From a virus: a DNA stretch of 24,387 nt. A program made the translations under genes and the position numbers. The notes beneath the pieces are model-generated. The model did no database searches and was not told the DNA's origin. It saw only the letters and a list, made by a program, of their open reading frames with translations. The first letter of the stretch is position 1. Each line of letters begins with the position of its first letter. The stretch is taken from IMG/VR virus record IMGVR_UViG_3300043331_001088, positions 1-24,387 of that record; one strand, given 5' to 3'. Shown here piece after piece: positions 5,165 to 12,795 of this stretch.

Positions 5165-5488
5165 CTACAGCGCAAGGTCCTCAACGGCGAAAACTGTTGA
5201 CCAACTCGCCAGGAAGTACTCGGCGAACAGGTCGACCTTCCCGGTTTTCCTGTGCTTGAAAACCACATAGATCAACAGGCGCTGATCGAAGCCGGTGCCG
5301 TAGGAATCCGGGCTCAAACGGATGACCTGATAGAAAAAATCGTTGACGGTCACGCCCTTGGGATTCTGACCCATTGCGACTGCCTGCTGGAGGCGCTTAT
5401 TGAGGACCGGGATCGCCGGCGAGTCCGGCCCCAAAACGATGTACTGATCGTGGCCGAGCTGCCCGACGACGTCTTTCTGTTCAACCAT
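5165..5488 (-). CDS. Hypothetical protein at the tail-lysis boundary
   Basis: A 107-residue protein beginning MVEQKDVVGQLGHDQYIVLG. Its composition looks globular alpha/beta and there is no signal peptide or membrane helix. I do not recognise the family. Two purine-rich elements precede the ATG: AAGGA close to it and AGGAG about ten bases away, the latter able to pair with a CTCCT further upstream (5515-5519). The 42-base gap before it is one of the larger ones in this strand. It could be the last tail gene or the first gene of the lysis block. Confidence 0.65.
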   Translation of the reverse strand: MVEQKDVVGQLGHDQYIVLGPDSPAIPVLNKRLQQAVAMGQNPKGVTVNDFFYQVIRLSPDSYGTGFDQRLLIYVVFKHRKTGKVDLFAEYFLASWSTVFAVEDLAL

Positions 5489-5530
5489 TGTCCTTGTTCT
5501 CCTGTCGATTATTTAGGAGCGGTACTGGAA

Positions 5531-5974
5531 CTAGAGCGGGACCTTGCGGATGACGCACGTGTCAATATCGCCGGCGCTTGCTACGGTCCCGACAACGACC
5601 GTAACGTTGGCGCTCGTGTTGTAGGGAAGCTCGAGGTCCATTCCCCATGCGAGATTCAGCGCCGACGTCGAGCTGCCCGTCCCACCGGGATGCTTGATGT
5701 GCGGGCCAGCTTCGGTGGTCATAGTATTGCTGCCGTTGTAGATCGTGATCGTCATCGCCGTCGAGCCGTCGATCGTCACCGTGATCGAGACGACCGGCGA
5801 ACCCGTTACGGCGGTCGTGATACGGAAGGACACCGACTTGAGAACGCCGCGCTCGCCAGTAACGTTCAGCACGCCGATTGAACCAGTGCCAGCCGAAAGG
5901 CTCACCGCGGCCGAAGCCTCAATCGGGCGCAGCGCTTCGCGCCCGAGCACGTCACTGAATCGGATATTGCTCAT
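5531..5974 (-). CDS. Beta-rich hypothetical structural protein
   Basis: A 147-residue protein rich in Thr, Ser, Val and Gly with alternating hydrophobic strands (VSITVTIDGSTAMTITIYNG), consistent with a beta-sandwich virion protein. The N-terminus MSNIRFSDVLGREALRPIEA is typical of a short phage accessory protein. Four cysteines are absent apart from one near the end, unlike the exported proteins in this window. It follows the tail-tip genes, so a tail-tip or fibre accessory role is inferred. The family was not recognised. Confidence 0.65.
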   Translation of the reverse strand: MSNIRFSDVLGREALRPIEASAAVSLSAGTGSIGVLNVTGERGVLKSVSFRITTAVTGSPVVSITVTIDGSTAMTITIYNGSNTMTTEAGPHIKHPGGTGSSTSALNLAWGMDLELPYNTSANVTVVVGTVASAGDIDTCVIRKVPL

Positions 5975-5983
5975 TGGCTCACC

Positions 5984-6685
5984 TTAGAGTTCGATCAACT
6001 CGATCGACAGTCGCCCGATCACCACGCTCGAATTCAACGCCCGCCAGTGCACGGTGTAGCCGCCCGTGAGAAAGTGCTCGAGCTGCATCACACGCGACTC
6101 GCCGGGCGCCAGATGCTGATGCGCGGGGTTCGACACGATGATCCATTGGTTGTCGCCGGAGTCTTCTCCTTCCGGCACGGCACGCGCCGCGATGGCCTGC
6201 ACGGCGGAGTCTTTGTTGTGAACCAGCAACTCCATCTGTAGGATCTGAGCGTTTGCTGGAACCTCGTACGCCTCGGTGAGCGTGTTTGGCAGGTAGCCAG
6301 TGTTCACGCAGGCATACAGGCGCGTGAAGCCGTCAACCGTGATGCCGGCCGCGTCGACTTCACTGATGTCGAGATGCGCGGCCACGACGTCAGCCGCATC
6401 GGCTGCCCAAAAAATCTTGTCCCCTGCGGTGAGCACCTGATTGAGCGGATAGCTCCGTTGACCGCCGGGGATCAGCTTTGCCGATGCGCTCTCCATCCCG
6501 ATCACTTCGTACGCATCGCCAACCGACTGGCCGGAGGGCACGATCCAGATCGACACCGCGCGCACAACCGTGTCGAGATTCACGAACGAAAAGTTCAACC
6601 GGTTGGTGACGATATCGGTCGGGCAGACGTAGATTTCCGCGGCTGAACTCGGCAGCAGCACGCTCGTTTTGTGGATCAGGCCCAT
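5984..6685 (-). CDS. Tail-tip protein made of two copies of one domain
   Basis: A 233-residue protein with an internal duplication. The first copy spans about residues 10-105 and the second about 125-233. Matching segments include VPSGQSVGD with VPEGEDSGD, LIPGGQRSYPLNQVLTAGDK with LAPGESRVMQLEHFLTGGYT, and HLDISEV with RLSIELIEL. Each copy appears to be an all-beta domain of about 95 residues. Position after the hub and short fibre genes suggests a tail-tip or baseplate decoration protein. Family not named with certainty. Its ATG is only three bases from the upstream stop. Confidence 0.7.
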   Translation of the reverse strand: MGLIHKTSVLLPSSAAEIYVCPTDIVTNRLNFSFVNLDTVVRAVSIWIVPSGQSVGDAYEVIGMESASAKLIPGGQRSYPLNQVLTAGDKIFWAADAADVVAAHLDISEVDAAGITVDGFTRLYACVNTGYLPNTLTEAYEVPANAQILQMELLVHNKDSAVQAIAARAVPEGEDSGDNQWIIVSNPAHQHLAPGESRVMQLEHFLTGGYTVHWRALNSSVVIGRLSIELIEL

Positions 6686-6688
6686 GTC

Positions 6689-7093
6689 TCAGTTCTCCGT
6701 GACGCTGATATCGCCCGCCGCGAAGCTCGCCGTGTCGCCCGTGAAGATCGATTTGTTGACCTGGAGGGTCGACCAGAACAGCAAATTCCCGCCGCTTGAG
6801 GCGTCGAAGATCCCGAGCGCTACGACGGTGCCCCAGTTCGCCGTGGCGGTGGGGAACGTGATCGTTGTGCCGTTCGCCTTCGCACCGCCGGAAGCAGCCG
6901 GCCAGTTCGTCGCGTTGTTCGTGATCGCGACGCGCGCGTAGGATCCGCCAGAGACTTCCGTCCCGCCGCCGGCATCAGTCGGCGCCACGGTGTAGAGCGC
7001 CGCGTAGACTGTCGCCGGCGCGCTGTAGGCGGCATTGCCGAGCATGTGGTCAAGCAGTTCGTTCTCGAGAAAATCAGACTTTGATCCGGCCAT
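6689..7093 (-). CDS. Short tail-fibre family protein (copy 2)
   Basis: A 134-residue protein of a family commonly annotated as phage tail fibre protein in siphoviruses. It begins MAGSKSDFLENELLDHMLGN and carries the recurring landmarks VYAALYTVAPTDAG, GGSYARVAITN, TITFPTAT, and the terminal ISVTEN. The same landmarks occur in the same order in the 142-residue protein at 9817-10245, so the two are paralogues. All-beta structure is expected after a short N-terminal helix. It directly follows the hub gene. Confidence 0.75.
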   Translation of the reverse strand: MAGSKSDFLENELLDHMLGNAAYSAPATVYAALYTVAPTDAGGGTEVSGGSYARVAITNNATNWPAASGGAKANGTTITFPTATANWGTVVALGIFDASSGGNLLFWSTLQVNKSIFTGDTASFAAGDISVTEN

Positions 7094-7100
7094 ATCGCTC

Positions 7101-9479
7101 CTACAAGCTGATGCCCCTGCCGGGCAGGATCTTGGTTTTCAGCGCCGCGTAATTCTGCGCGACTTCCGCTGTCGATAGCGTGCGGCTGTAGAGCAGCGCG
7201 TACGCCATGCGCCCAGTGAAGCCGTTGCCAGCAAGGTCCTTCGCAATGCCGATGACGTGCTGGCCAGTGGCCGACAGCACCGTCTTGATTGCGCTGGTCG
7301 GCGCGCCGCCATTCAGGTGCAGGGACAGCGTCGTGCCGGCCTTTTTGACGGTCCCCATGTACCAGTTGCCGTTGGTCAGCGCTGTGACCAGATCCATCGG
7401 CGGCGGCCCGCCAAGGTTCGTCTGCATGCGGTCGTTGATGTTTTCTGTTTGCAGCGACGCGCGGCCCGAGCCCGTGCCGTCCTGCTGCGTCCAGAGCGTC
7501 TCAATTCCGCCAGTATCAGAGAAGCGGAACACGAGCACTAGCGAGAAATCATTGGCCGGGTCGAGCACGAACGGGATCGTGACGTAGTCGCCACCATCGA
7601 ACGAGAGCCCCTCGGTAACCCAGCTTGCTCCGTTGATCGAGCCGTCGGCCGAGCCCTTCGAATCGCCCAGCGTTGAGCCGCTGCCCTCATCAAAGCGCCA
7701 CTCGCCCACCAAGCCCGACTGGACGATATCCTCGACCGTCAGGCTGGCGACTACCGACGAGGCCCCCGCGATCGCATCGGGCAACAATTTCTTTGCGACT
7801 CGCAGGTGTGCTGTCACGAAGGACTCGCCCGCGATTGCGACAAGCGCCGGGCTCTCTGCTTCCTCATCCATGACGCTCGCGCCGAACCGCAGCCGGCCGC
7901 GCGCGATCGATGCCGGCCGGAAGTAATCGGACATCACGTACGGCTGGAGCGAGAAATCCGATTGGTGGACGGACAATACCGGCTCGGCTGTCAGATCGAC
8001 CAAGGTCAACTCGACGGCCAGGCTGGCGCCCACTGGCACGAGCCCCATGCCGATTACCTCGAATATTTGCCGGTCATAGCCGGCCTGGCCAACGCCAGCG
8101 AAATGCGTCAACCGCACCTGATCGCCGATCTCCAGATCGCCGTGCCAGTGCGGCGGCACGAGTACGCGCACGACCTGGCGGCCTTCGCGCAGGAAAAACA
8201 GCTTTGCGTCCGCGACCGCAGTCATCGACGCCGAGTCGCGGATAAACGGATGCTGCGAGGCAAGCGCGATATCCTCGCCCAGGTCGGTGATCTGGTGGGC
8301 GTTCGTTCGCTCCAGATGCGACAGGAACCCATTCGCGTACCAGTTGAATTCGTAATCGGCCGCGAGCGTGGCCGCGACGTCATCAGGTCCCTGCGCGTCG
8401 AAGCTCCCATCGACCACGTCGGCGAGCGCCGTAACCTCGGGCAGCTCGGCTTCCTCGTCGACGGTGGTAACCGGCGCCGTCATGCCGATGAGGCCTTCGC
8501 TGGTCGTGAATAACTGAAGGTTGTAGCTCTCGGCGAACTGGCGCACGATGTCGCCAATCGTCAACTCGCGATCGACCGCCACGAACGCGCCCACGATTCC
8601 CTGCGCGTTGAGCGCATTCGCAGCCTGCGCCACGGTGGTCGCGTCGATCTCGTCAGGATCGAAGCCGTGCAGTCGCAGCACCTTGACGAGTTGCTCTGCG
8701 CCATTGTTGACTGGGTTGCCCGTTTCGGTGTCGTCATCGGTGATGCCCGATCCGTTCCAAGCCACATGCGGGTTGAGTGGATCTGTCTCGTGTCCCGTCC
8801 GCGGATCGGCGTCGAATTCAATCGCGGTGACAACCGTGCCCGCCGGACCGCTGATGTAGTTGATCGAGTAATCGCCCGGGTCAACCAGCGCGCCGTAGGC
8901 GTAGACCTCGGTGATCTCTCGCCCGCGGCCCTGGCAGGCGACATAGACCCACGGAACAACATCGACCGATGGTTCGACCAGGTAGGCCGGGACGGCGCCC
9001 AGCGGTGCCGATACGTCACCGACGACCAGCGGGATCAGCGCCCGCGGCGTCTCGTCGGGCATGCGGTGAAAGAACCCGGAATCGAGTACGTGCTTGAGCG
9101 GCGTACGCAAACGCTGTTGCACGGCGTCGACGGCGTCGATCTGGCACGTCTGAGCGTTGAGCGTCCACCGCGAGATGCGCCCGACGAAAGCAATGACGGA
9201 ATCTCCGAAGCCCTGCGTCTCGGGATCAACAAGCCGCACGCGCAACAAACGGTTGCGCCAGGACTCTGCAGCGCGCAGGCGCGAGAATTCACCGCCCGCA
9301 TTGTTTAACGTGATCGAGGCCTGCGATGCGCGGTACTCGCTCGGCACGAGCGAGACTTCGCGCTTCGTGCCGCCGAAGGATGCGACGAGCGGCTCGTAGA
9401 AGTTCGACGGCGCCCGCACACCCTCGCGCGAAAAGTAGCGGGTGCCGGAGTCAAAGTCGATCTCGACGAGGATCTGCAT
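7101..9479 (-). CDS. Tail hub / baseplate protein with C-terminal LamG domain
   Basis: A 792-residue protein. The first ~530 residues look like a siphovirus tail-tip hub: an N-terminal beta domain (MQILVEIDFDSGTRYFSREG, ASITLNNAGGEFSRL), a central region containing LTIGDIVRQFAESYNLQLFT, and a segment ending in RLTHFAGVGQAGYDRQIFEV and GASLAVELTLVDL, features of proteins that cap the tail tube and hold fibres. Residues 588-792 form a separate LamG/concanavalin A-like domain: GLVGEWRFDEGSGS, GLSFDGGDYV, HLNGGAP and ALLYSRTLSTAEV. Such domains bind sugars, so receptor binding at the cell surface is likely. A fusion of hub and lectin in one chain is notable. No catalytic peptidase motif was seen. 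Confidence 0.8.
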   Translation of the reverse strand: MQILVEIDFDSGTRYFSREGVRAPSNFYEPLVASFGGTKREVSLVPSEYRASQASITLNNAGGEFSRLRAAESWRNRLLRVRLVDPETQGFGDSVIAFVGRISRWTLNAQTCQIDAVDAVQQRLRTPLKHVLDSGFFHRMPDETPRALIPLVVGDVSAPLGAVPAYLVEPSVDVVPWVYVACQGRGREITEVYAYGALVDPGDYSINYISGPAGTVVTAIEFDADPRTGHETDPLNPHVAWNGSGITDDDTETGNPVNNGAEQLVKVLRLHGFDPDEIDATTVAQAANALNAQGIVGAFVAVDRELTIGDIVRQFAESYNLQLFTTSEGLIGMTAPVTTVDEEAELPEVTALADVVDGSFDAQGPDDVAATLAADYEFNWYANGFLSHLERTNAHQITDLGEDIALASQHPFIRDSASMTAVADAKLFFLREGRQVVRVLVPPHWHGDLEIGDQVRLTHFAGVGQAGYDRQIFEVIGMGLVPVGASLAVELTLVDLTAEPVLSVHQSDFSLQPYVMSDYFRPASIARGRLRFGASVMDEEAESPALVAIAGESFVTAHLRVAKKLLPDAIAGASSVVASLTVEDIVQSGLVGEWRFDEGSGSTLGDSKGSADGSINGASWVTEGLSFDGGDYVTIPFVLDPANDFSLVLVFRFSDTGGIETLWTQQDGTGSGRASLQTENINDRMQTNLGGPPPMDLVTALTNGNWYMGTVKKAGTTLSLHLNGGAPTSAIKTVLSATGQHVIGIAKDLAGNGFTGRMAYALLYSRTLSTAEVAQNYAALKTKILPGRGISL

Positions 9480-9500
9480 GAGCTACGACTTGGTCGTGCG

Positions 9501-9815
9501 TTAACTGTCTTCGAGTGGCGTGACCGCTGTGATGTGTATGATTGAGGAAAATATTTCCTGCCCAGCCAGCACGACCTTGCCTTGCAGTTGCCAATCCCCT
9601 GGTGAATTGAAATCGGCAGCCACGCTCGTGTACTTGAGCAAGCCGTCGGATCCGTCAGAAACAAATTGGGCATTCGTGCGGATTGTCTTGCTGCCGTTCG
9701 GCGCGCATAGGCAGCACTCCTTAACGGAAGCCGCCGAGATGTTGAGGGCGTCAGACCCGCGAACGAACGAAAATTGAAATTCAAATCCGCCCTCGCCAAC
9801 AAATGTGTTGTTCAC
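9501..9815 (-). CDS. BppU-like baseplate Ig-fold protein
   Basis: A 104-residue protein with the order of landmarks seen in the N-terminal domain of BppU/DUF2479 baseplate proteins: FVGEGGFEFQFSFVRGSDAL, a middle segment ending in APNGSKTIRT, DGSDGLLKYT, SPGDWQLQGKVVLAGQ and a final strand FSSIIHITAV. That domain is an immunoglobulin-like sandwich attaching fibres to the baseplate. Here it stands alone, without the C-terminal fibre part. An ECCLCAPN cluster with three cysteines is unusual. Base composition looks lower in GC than in the adjacent hub gene. It begins one base after the stop of the tail-fibre-family gene. Confidence 0.7.
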   Translation of the reverse strand: MNNTFVGEGGFEFQFSFVRGSDALNISAASVKECCLCAPNGSKTIRTNAQFVSDGSDGLLKYTSVAADFNSPGDWQLQGKVVLAGQEIFSSIIHITAVTPLEDS

Positions 9816-9816
9816 G

Positions 9817-10245
9817 TTAGTCTTCTGTGATGGCGGTCGCTGTCGTCAGTTGCGGCGTCACGCCATTGGAGATCGCAATATTAGGGGTGATGGTACCCTT
9901 GTACATCAGGTAGCCAGATCCAGACGGGGCAGTCCCGATCCCAAAGTGAGTAGCCGTCTCCGAGCCAGACGTTGCTTGTGGGAAATTGATTGCTGCTGCC
10001 GGCACAACCTGGTTACCGCTCACCGTCCAGCCACCAGAAGTGCGAGCGACGGCAACGCGCGCATAGCTTCCATAGGCACATTCACTCGTGGTCTGATTGC
10101 CCGCTTCGCCAGGATCGGCGGTGTGTAAGCTGACATAGAGATTCGTGGCTGGCGACGAAGCGTCGTTTTCCGCTAAGTCCGCCAGCGCGGTCCCGTTGAA
10201 AAGCAGTTCCAAAAGATCAGTTTCGAGCGCGTTTGATTTAGACAT
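9817..10245 (-). CDS. Short tail-fibre family protein (copy 1)
   Basis: A 142-residue protein very typical of the short phage tail-fibre family: MSKSNALETDLLELLFNGTA, NLYVSLHTADPGEAGNQTT, YGSYARVAVART, ATHFGIGTA and the C-terminal TATAITED. The paralogue lies at 6689-7093. It is expected to form a beta-structured spike or fibre component near the tail tip. A strong Shine-Dalgarno, AAAGGAA, lies just upstream of the ATG at 10245. The gene is followed by a BppU-like protein and preceded by a repeat-rich protein, forming a small fibre module inserted between the distal tail and hub genes. Confidence 0.82.
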   Translation of the reverse strand: MSKSNALETDLLELLFNGTALADLAENDASSPATNLYVSLHTADPGEAGNQTTSECAYGSYARVAVARTSGGWTVSGNQVVPAAAINFPQATSGSETATHFGIGTAPSGSGYLMYKGTITPNIAISNGVTPQLTTATAITED

Positions 10246-10254
10246 AAGTTCCTT

Positions 10255-12003
10255 TCAACCGACCATCCTCAAATCCCGTACGTTTGTCGCAATGACCAGA
10301 TCGCGGGTTTCGGAGAGAAGCAAAAGCTGGCGCGCCTGGGCCATGATTAGGCGGCCCGTTTGAATTTCTCCAGGGCTGTGAGCAGTCGCTGTCGATCCGG
10401 CGAACGCAGATCCAATAGCAGACCAGAGAGCGGTGCCCGCTGCCGAAACGACTGCCGCGCCCATAGCCTGCCCCTGAGCGGAAGAGATGGCTACACCGAC
10501 AGCGAGAGCCGATGATGCTCCTTGAGCCGTGCCGTACCCGCCAGCACTGGGAGCAAACCCATTAACCGCTGCAGCGCCAGCGCTCGCCCCCGCCGCAGCT
10601 GCAATGGAAGCCCCTACTCCGGCAACACTCCCCATGCATGCGGCGCCCCCAGCGGACGAATGAATTGCCGCGCCGGCAGCCAAGGCGGTCGCGCCATTTG
10701 CGCTCGCCCCAATTGCGGCTGCGGTTGTTCTGCCACTCGCAGCCGCAGTTGCCGCGCCGGCTGAAGATCCGAACGATGAAGCCGTAGACCTGCCTATACC
10801 GTCGGCTGTAGCCGCGGCAGTGATCAAGCCAGCACTCGCCGCCGTGCTGCGCCCAACGCCGCTGACAGTCGCGACGCCGGCCGTTGACCCAACTGACCCG
10901 GAACTGGAAGCGACGCCGCTAAAATCAAGGACTTGTAGCGCCCACTCGTCAGCGTCATCGTGACGCGCAACCCACCATTCGGCATTCGAAGTCGAAGTTA
11001 GGCGGTATTGCCAATTGGGCCGCGGCCCGCGATTGGCGGTCTGGGCGGACTGCGTAGAACCGATCAGGGCCGCTGCCGCCGTATCCGATAGAGTTGTGAC
11101 CGTAGTATTGACCGTCTGCGGGCTGGCTGATCCGGCCGGGTGGTCGGTGCCGCCACCGTCGATCGAATCGAGATGCTCTACATCCAGGTCAGCATGCTTC
11201 ACCACGTGAACCACGAAATCTCCGCCGCCAGAGAGGCTGCGGAACTTTATGGCAGTGGTCGTAGCGCCCCTCCAAAAGTTGTTGCCGATGTCGTCGTCGT
11301 TGGCAGCATCGGCCCGGAACGATCCGACGATGAAGGCCGTAGCCCAGTCGGTGACGTCAGTGATCGTTTCGGTTTGCGTCGTCGCCGCGGAGACCGCATG
11401 GCTGACGTTCTGCTGAACCGTCCATGCCGAGCCGGTGAACTCGACTACGGCCACGCTGACTACGTTGGCGTTCGATGTATTGTTGCGGTCGAGGCGCACC
11501 TTATTGGGCGTGCCCGAGACCATCGTCAGCGTTACTAGCGCGGCATGCCAGTTCGCTGAAATATTTTCGTTCGTGATGCCGCAAACGAAGGGCACGCAAT
11601 CGCCCAACGTCGCGATGTCAGAAACGTCCTGGTCGACCTGGCCCGTGCCGCTCGCCATCGACACGTTGTTGTGATAGCGGACGAGAAATTCATTGGCGCC
11701 ACCGGCCGATCCGACGTACTCCCAAACTTCGAAGTACACGCGATAATCGGAGTTTTGCCCAGCCGCTAGACGCGTGAAGGTCACCGTGTCCGTCGCAGTC
11801 AACAGACACGTCATGCCCATGTCGTCGTTGTTCTTGGCTCCGCCCGTTGAATCGCCAGCAGCCAAGCCACCAGAATTGTGCTGAACTCCGGTTATCCGGG
11901 CGAAGGCTTTACCGAGGGACCCAACGGCGCTGATCGTGGCTGTGGCCGAATCAGCCGAAGCCCCGAAGTCCACTACGCCGCGCTGGATCTTGATATCGCT
12001 CAT
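10255..12003 (-). CDS. Virion protein with 20-residue Gly/Ala/Ser repeats
   Basis: A 582-residue protein in two unlike parts. Residues 1-365 are beta-rich and globular-looking (FEVWEYVGSAGGANEFLVRY, VRLDRNN, NISANWHAALVTLTMVSG), like a phage adhesin or receptor-binding head. Residues 370-541 are a low-complexity region of almost only Gly, Ala, Ser, Thr and Val, with a clear 20-residue period. The last 40 residues (MAQARQLLLLSETRDLVIAT) look globular or helical and could anchor the protein. Its place after the Dit-like gene suggests a tail-tip appendage. Gly/Ala-rich repeats like this occur in phage structural proteins, but I cannot name the family. A role in fibre flexibility or host surface binding is inference. 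Confidence 0.7.
   Translation of the reverse strand: MSDIKIQRGVVDFGASADSATATISAVGSLGKAFARITGVQHNSGGLAAGDSTGGAKNNDDMGMTCLLTATDTVTFTRLAAGQNSDYRVYFEVWEYVGSAGGANEFLVRYHNNVSMASGTGQVDQDVSDIATLGDCVPFVCGITNENISANWHAALVTLTMVSGTPNKVRLDRNNTSNANVVSVAVVEFTGSAWTVQQNVSHAVSAATTQTETITDVTDWATAFIVGSFRADAANDDDIGNNFWRGATTTAIKFRSLSGGGDFVVHVVKHADLDVEHLDSIDGGGTDHPAGSASPQTVNTTVTTLSDTAAAALIGSTQSAQTANRGPRPNWQYRLTSTSNAEWWVARHDDADEWALQVLDFSGVASSSGSVGSTAGVATVSGVGRSTAASAGLITAAATADGIGRSTASSFGSSAGAATAAASGRTTAAAIGASANGATALAAGAAIHSSAGGAACMGSVAGVGASIAAAAGASAGAAAVNGFAPSAGGYGTAQGASSALAVGVAISSAQGQAMGAAVVSAAGTALWSAIGSAFAGSTATAHSPGEIQTGRLIMAQARQLLLLSETRDLVIATNVRDLRMVG
10381..10896 (-). repeat. Nine tandem 60-bp units encoding 20-residue repeats
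   Basis: Successive 20-residue units begin SVGSTAGVATVSGVGRSTAA, SAGLITAAATADGIGRSTAS and SFGSSAGAATAAASGRTTAA, and continue in step for about nine units to residue 541, one unit being 19 residues. A Gly at position 3, small residues at 5-10 and Gly at 13 or 15 recur. The units are diverged at the DNA level, so the repeat is old and selected for protein shape, not a recent expansion. Confidence 0.85.
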
Positions 12004-12009
12004 CTCACG

Positions 12010-12795
12010 CTATGCACCGAGCGACCGCCCCGGCGAGTCCTCCAGCAGCTCCAGGTCAGCAACCTCGGTAACGCCGCCTTCTGTGCGCACGAGCGCAAAA
12101 TCAGTCACGAGCCGCCCATAGAACGCTTCCGTCTCGGTCGGGACGGGAATGAACAGCAGCCCGCGACGCTCGCGCTCCAGACCGAGCAGAAAGTCGTCGA
12201 GCGCGTCTCGCTGGCCAGCCGTGATCGCCTTGAATGAAAGCGCCAGGCGCGTGCGCTGGTAGATGTTCTGGCCGGCGACCGTCACACCGTACTCGGTCGA
12301 TAACGCCTGGTTCACGGTCTCCCGTCGTTTGGACCAACCGAAATCAAAGGCGCGGTCGAGTGTGATCTTGGATCCAAGCAGCGCCAGCCCGACTTCGATG
12401 TAGGTGTCCGGGTTCGCTGGATCGTCGATGATGAACAGCCAATACCGCCAGGTCTCTGCCGCCGTGAGAATCTTCCAGGCATTACGCCGCGCCCAGGTGA
12501 TCGTGGTCGTGAACTGGCTGCCGTCGGGATTCGCCGACGAGCCGCCGTTGAGTGTGATGGTGGCGGCCGATGTCAGATTATGGTTGACGAGCGCTGCGAT
12601 CGAGACGCTCTTTGCTGATCCGAGATCAACCGCCACATTCTGATTGCTCACCTGCGTTGCGGCCGTGCGCCAGGTTTTCGATACCGGCTCGATCTTCAGG
12701 TTGTCGTCTGGGTAGGCGGCCTGCTCGCTCACGGCGGCAATCGTGGCCGTCGGCGTGTAGGCATCGGCCAGCCGCAGGTAGGTGAACAGCCCCAT
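12010..12795 (-). CDS. Distal tail (Dit-like) protein
   Basis: A 261-residue protein immediately after the tape measure gene, overlapping it by one base. Residues 50-140 resemble a galactose-binding, discoidin-like sandwich: NVAVDLGSAKSVSIAALVNH, TITLNGG and ETWRYWLFIIDDP. The C-terminal half contains RTRLALSFKAITAGQRDALD and LLGLERERRGLLFIPVP, a layout frequent in proteins that form the ring between tail tube and tip. The position, size and domain order support Dit or a Dit-associated role; the exact family was not determined. The gene ends seven bases before the repeat-protein gene starts. Confidence 0.7.
   Translation of the reverse strand: MGLFTYLRLADAYTPTATIAAVSEQAAYPDDNLKIEPVSKTWRTAATQVSNQNVAVDLGSAKSVSIAALVNHNLTSAATITLNGGSSANPDGSQFTTTITWARRNAWKILTAAETWRYWLFIIDDPANPDTYIEVGLALLGSKITLDRAFDFGWSKRRETVNQALSTEYGVTVAGQNIYQRTRLALSFKAITAGQRDALDDFLLGLERERRGLLFIPVPTETEAFYGRLVTDFALVRTEGGVTEVADLELLEDSPGRSLGA

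Noticed and set aside
5134-5268. Longer start for the holin-like protein at 4903-5133
   Set aside because: The extension is Arg/Ser-rich and overlaps the preceding gene, while ATG 5133 has a Shine-Dalgarno.
7806-8513. Long plus-strand open frame opposite the hub gene
   Set aside because: Lies fully inside the hub gene, with Arg/His-rich composition and no recognisable domain or ribosome site.
7101-9479. Diversity-generating retroelement target in the LamG domain
   Set aside because: No reverse transcriptase, accessory gene or near-identical template repeat is visible in the window.
10381-10896. CRISPR-like array
   Set aside because: The 60-bp periodicity is coding (20-residue protein repeat), units are diverged and there are no constant repeats with variable spacers.
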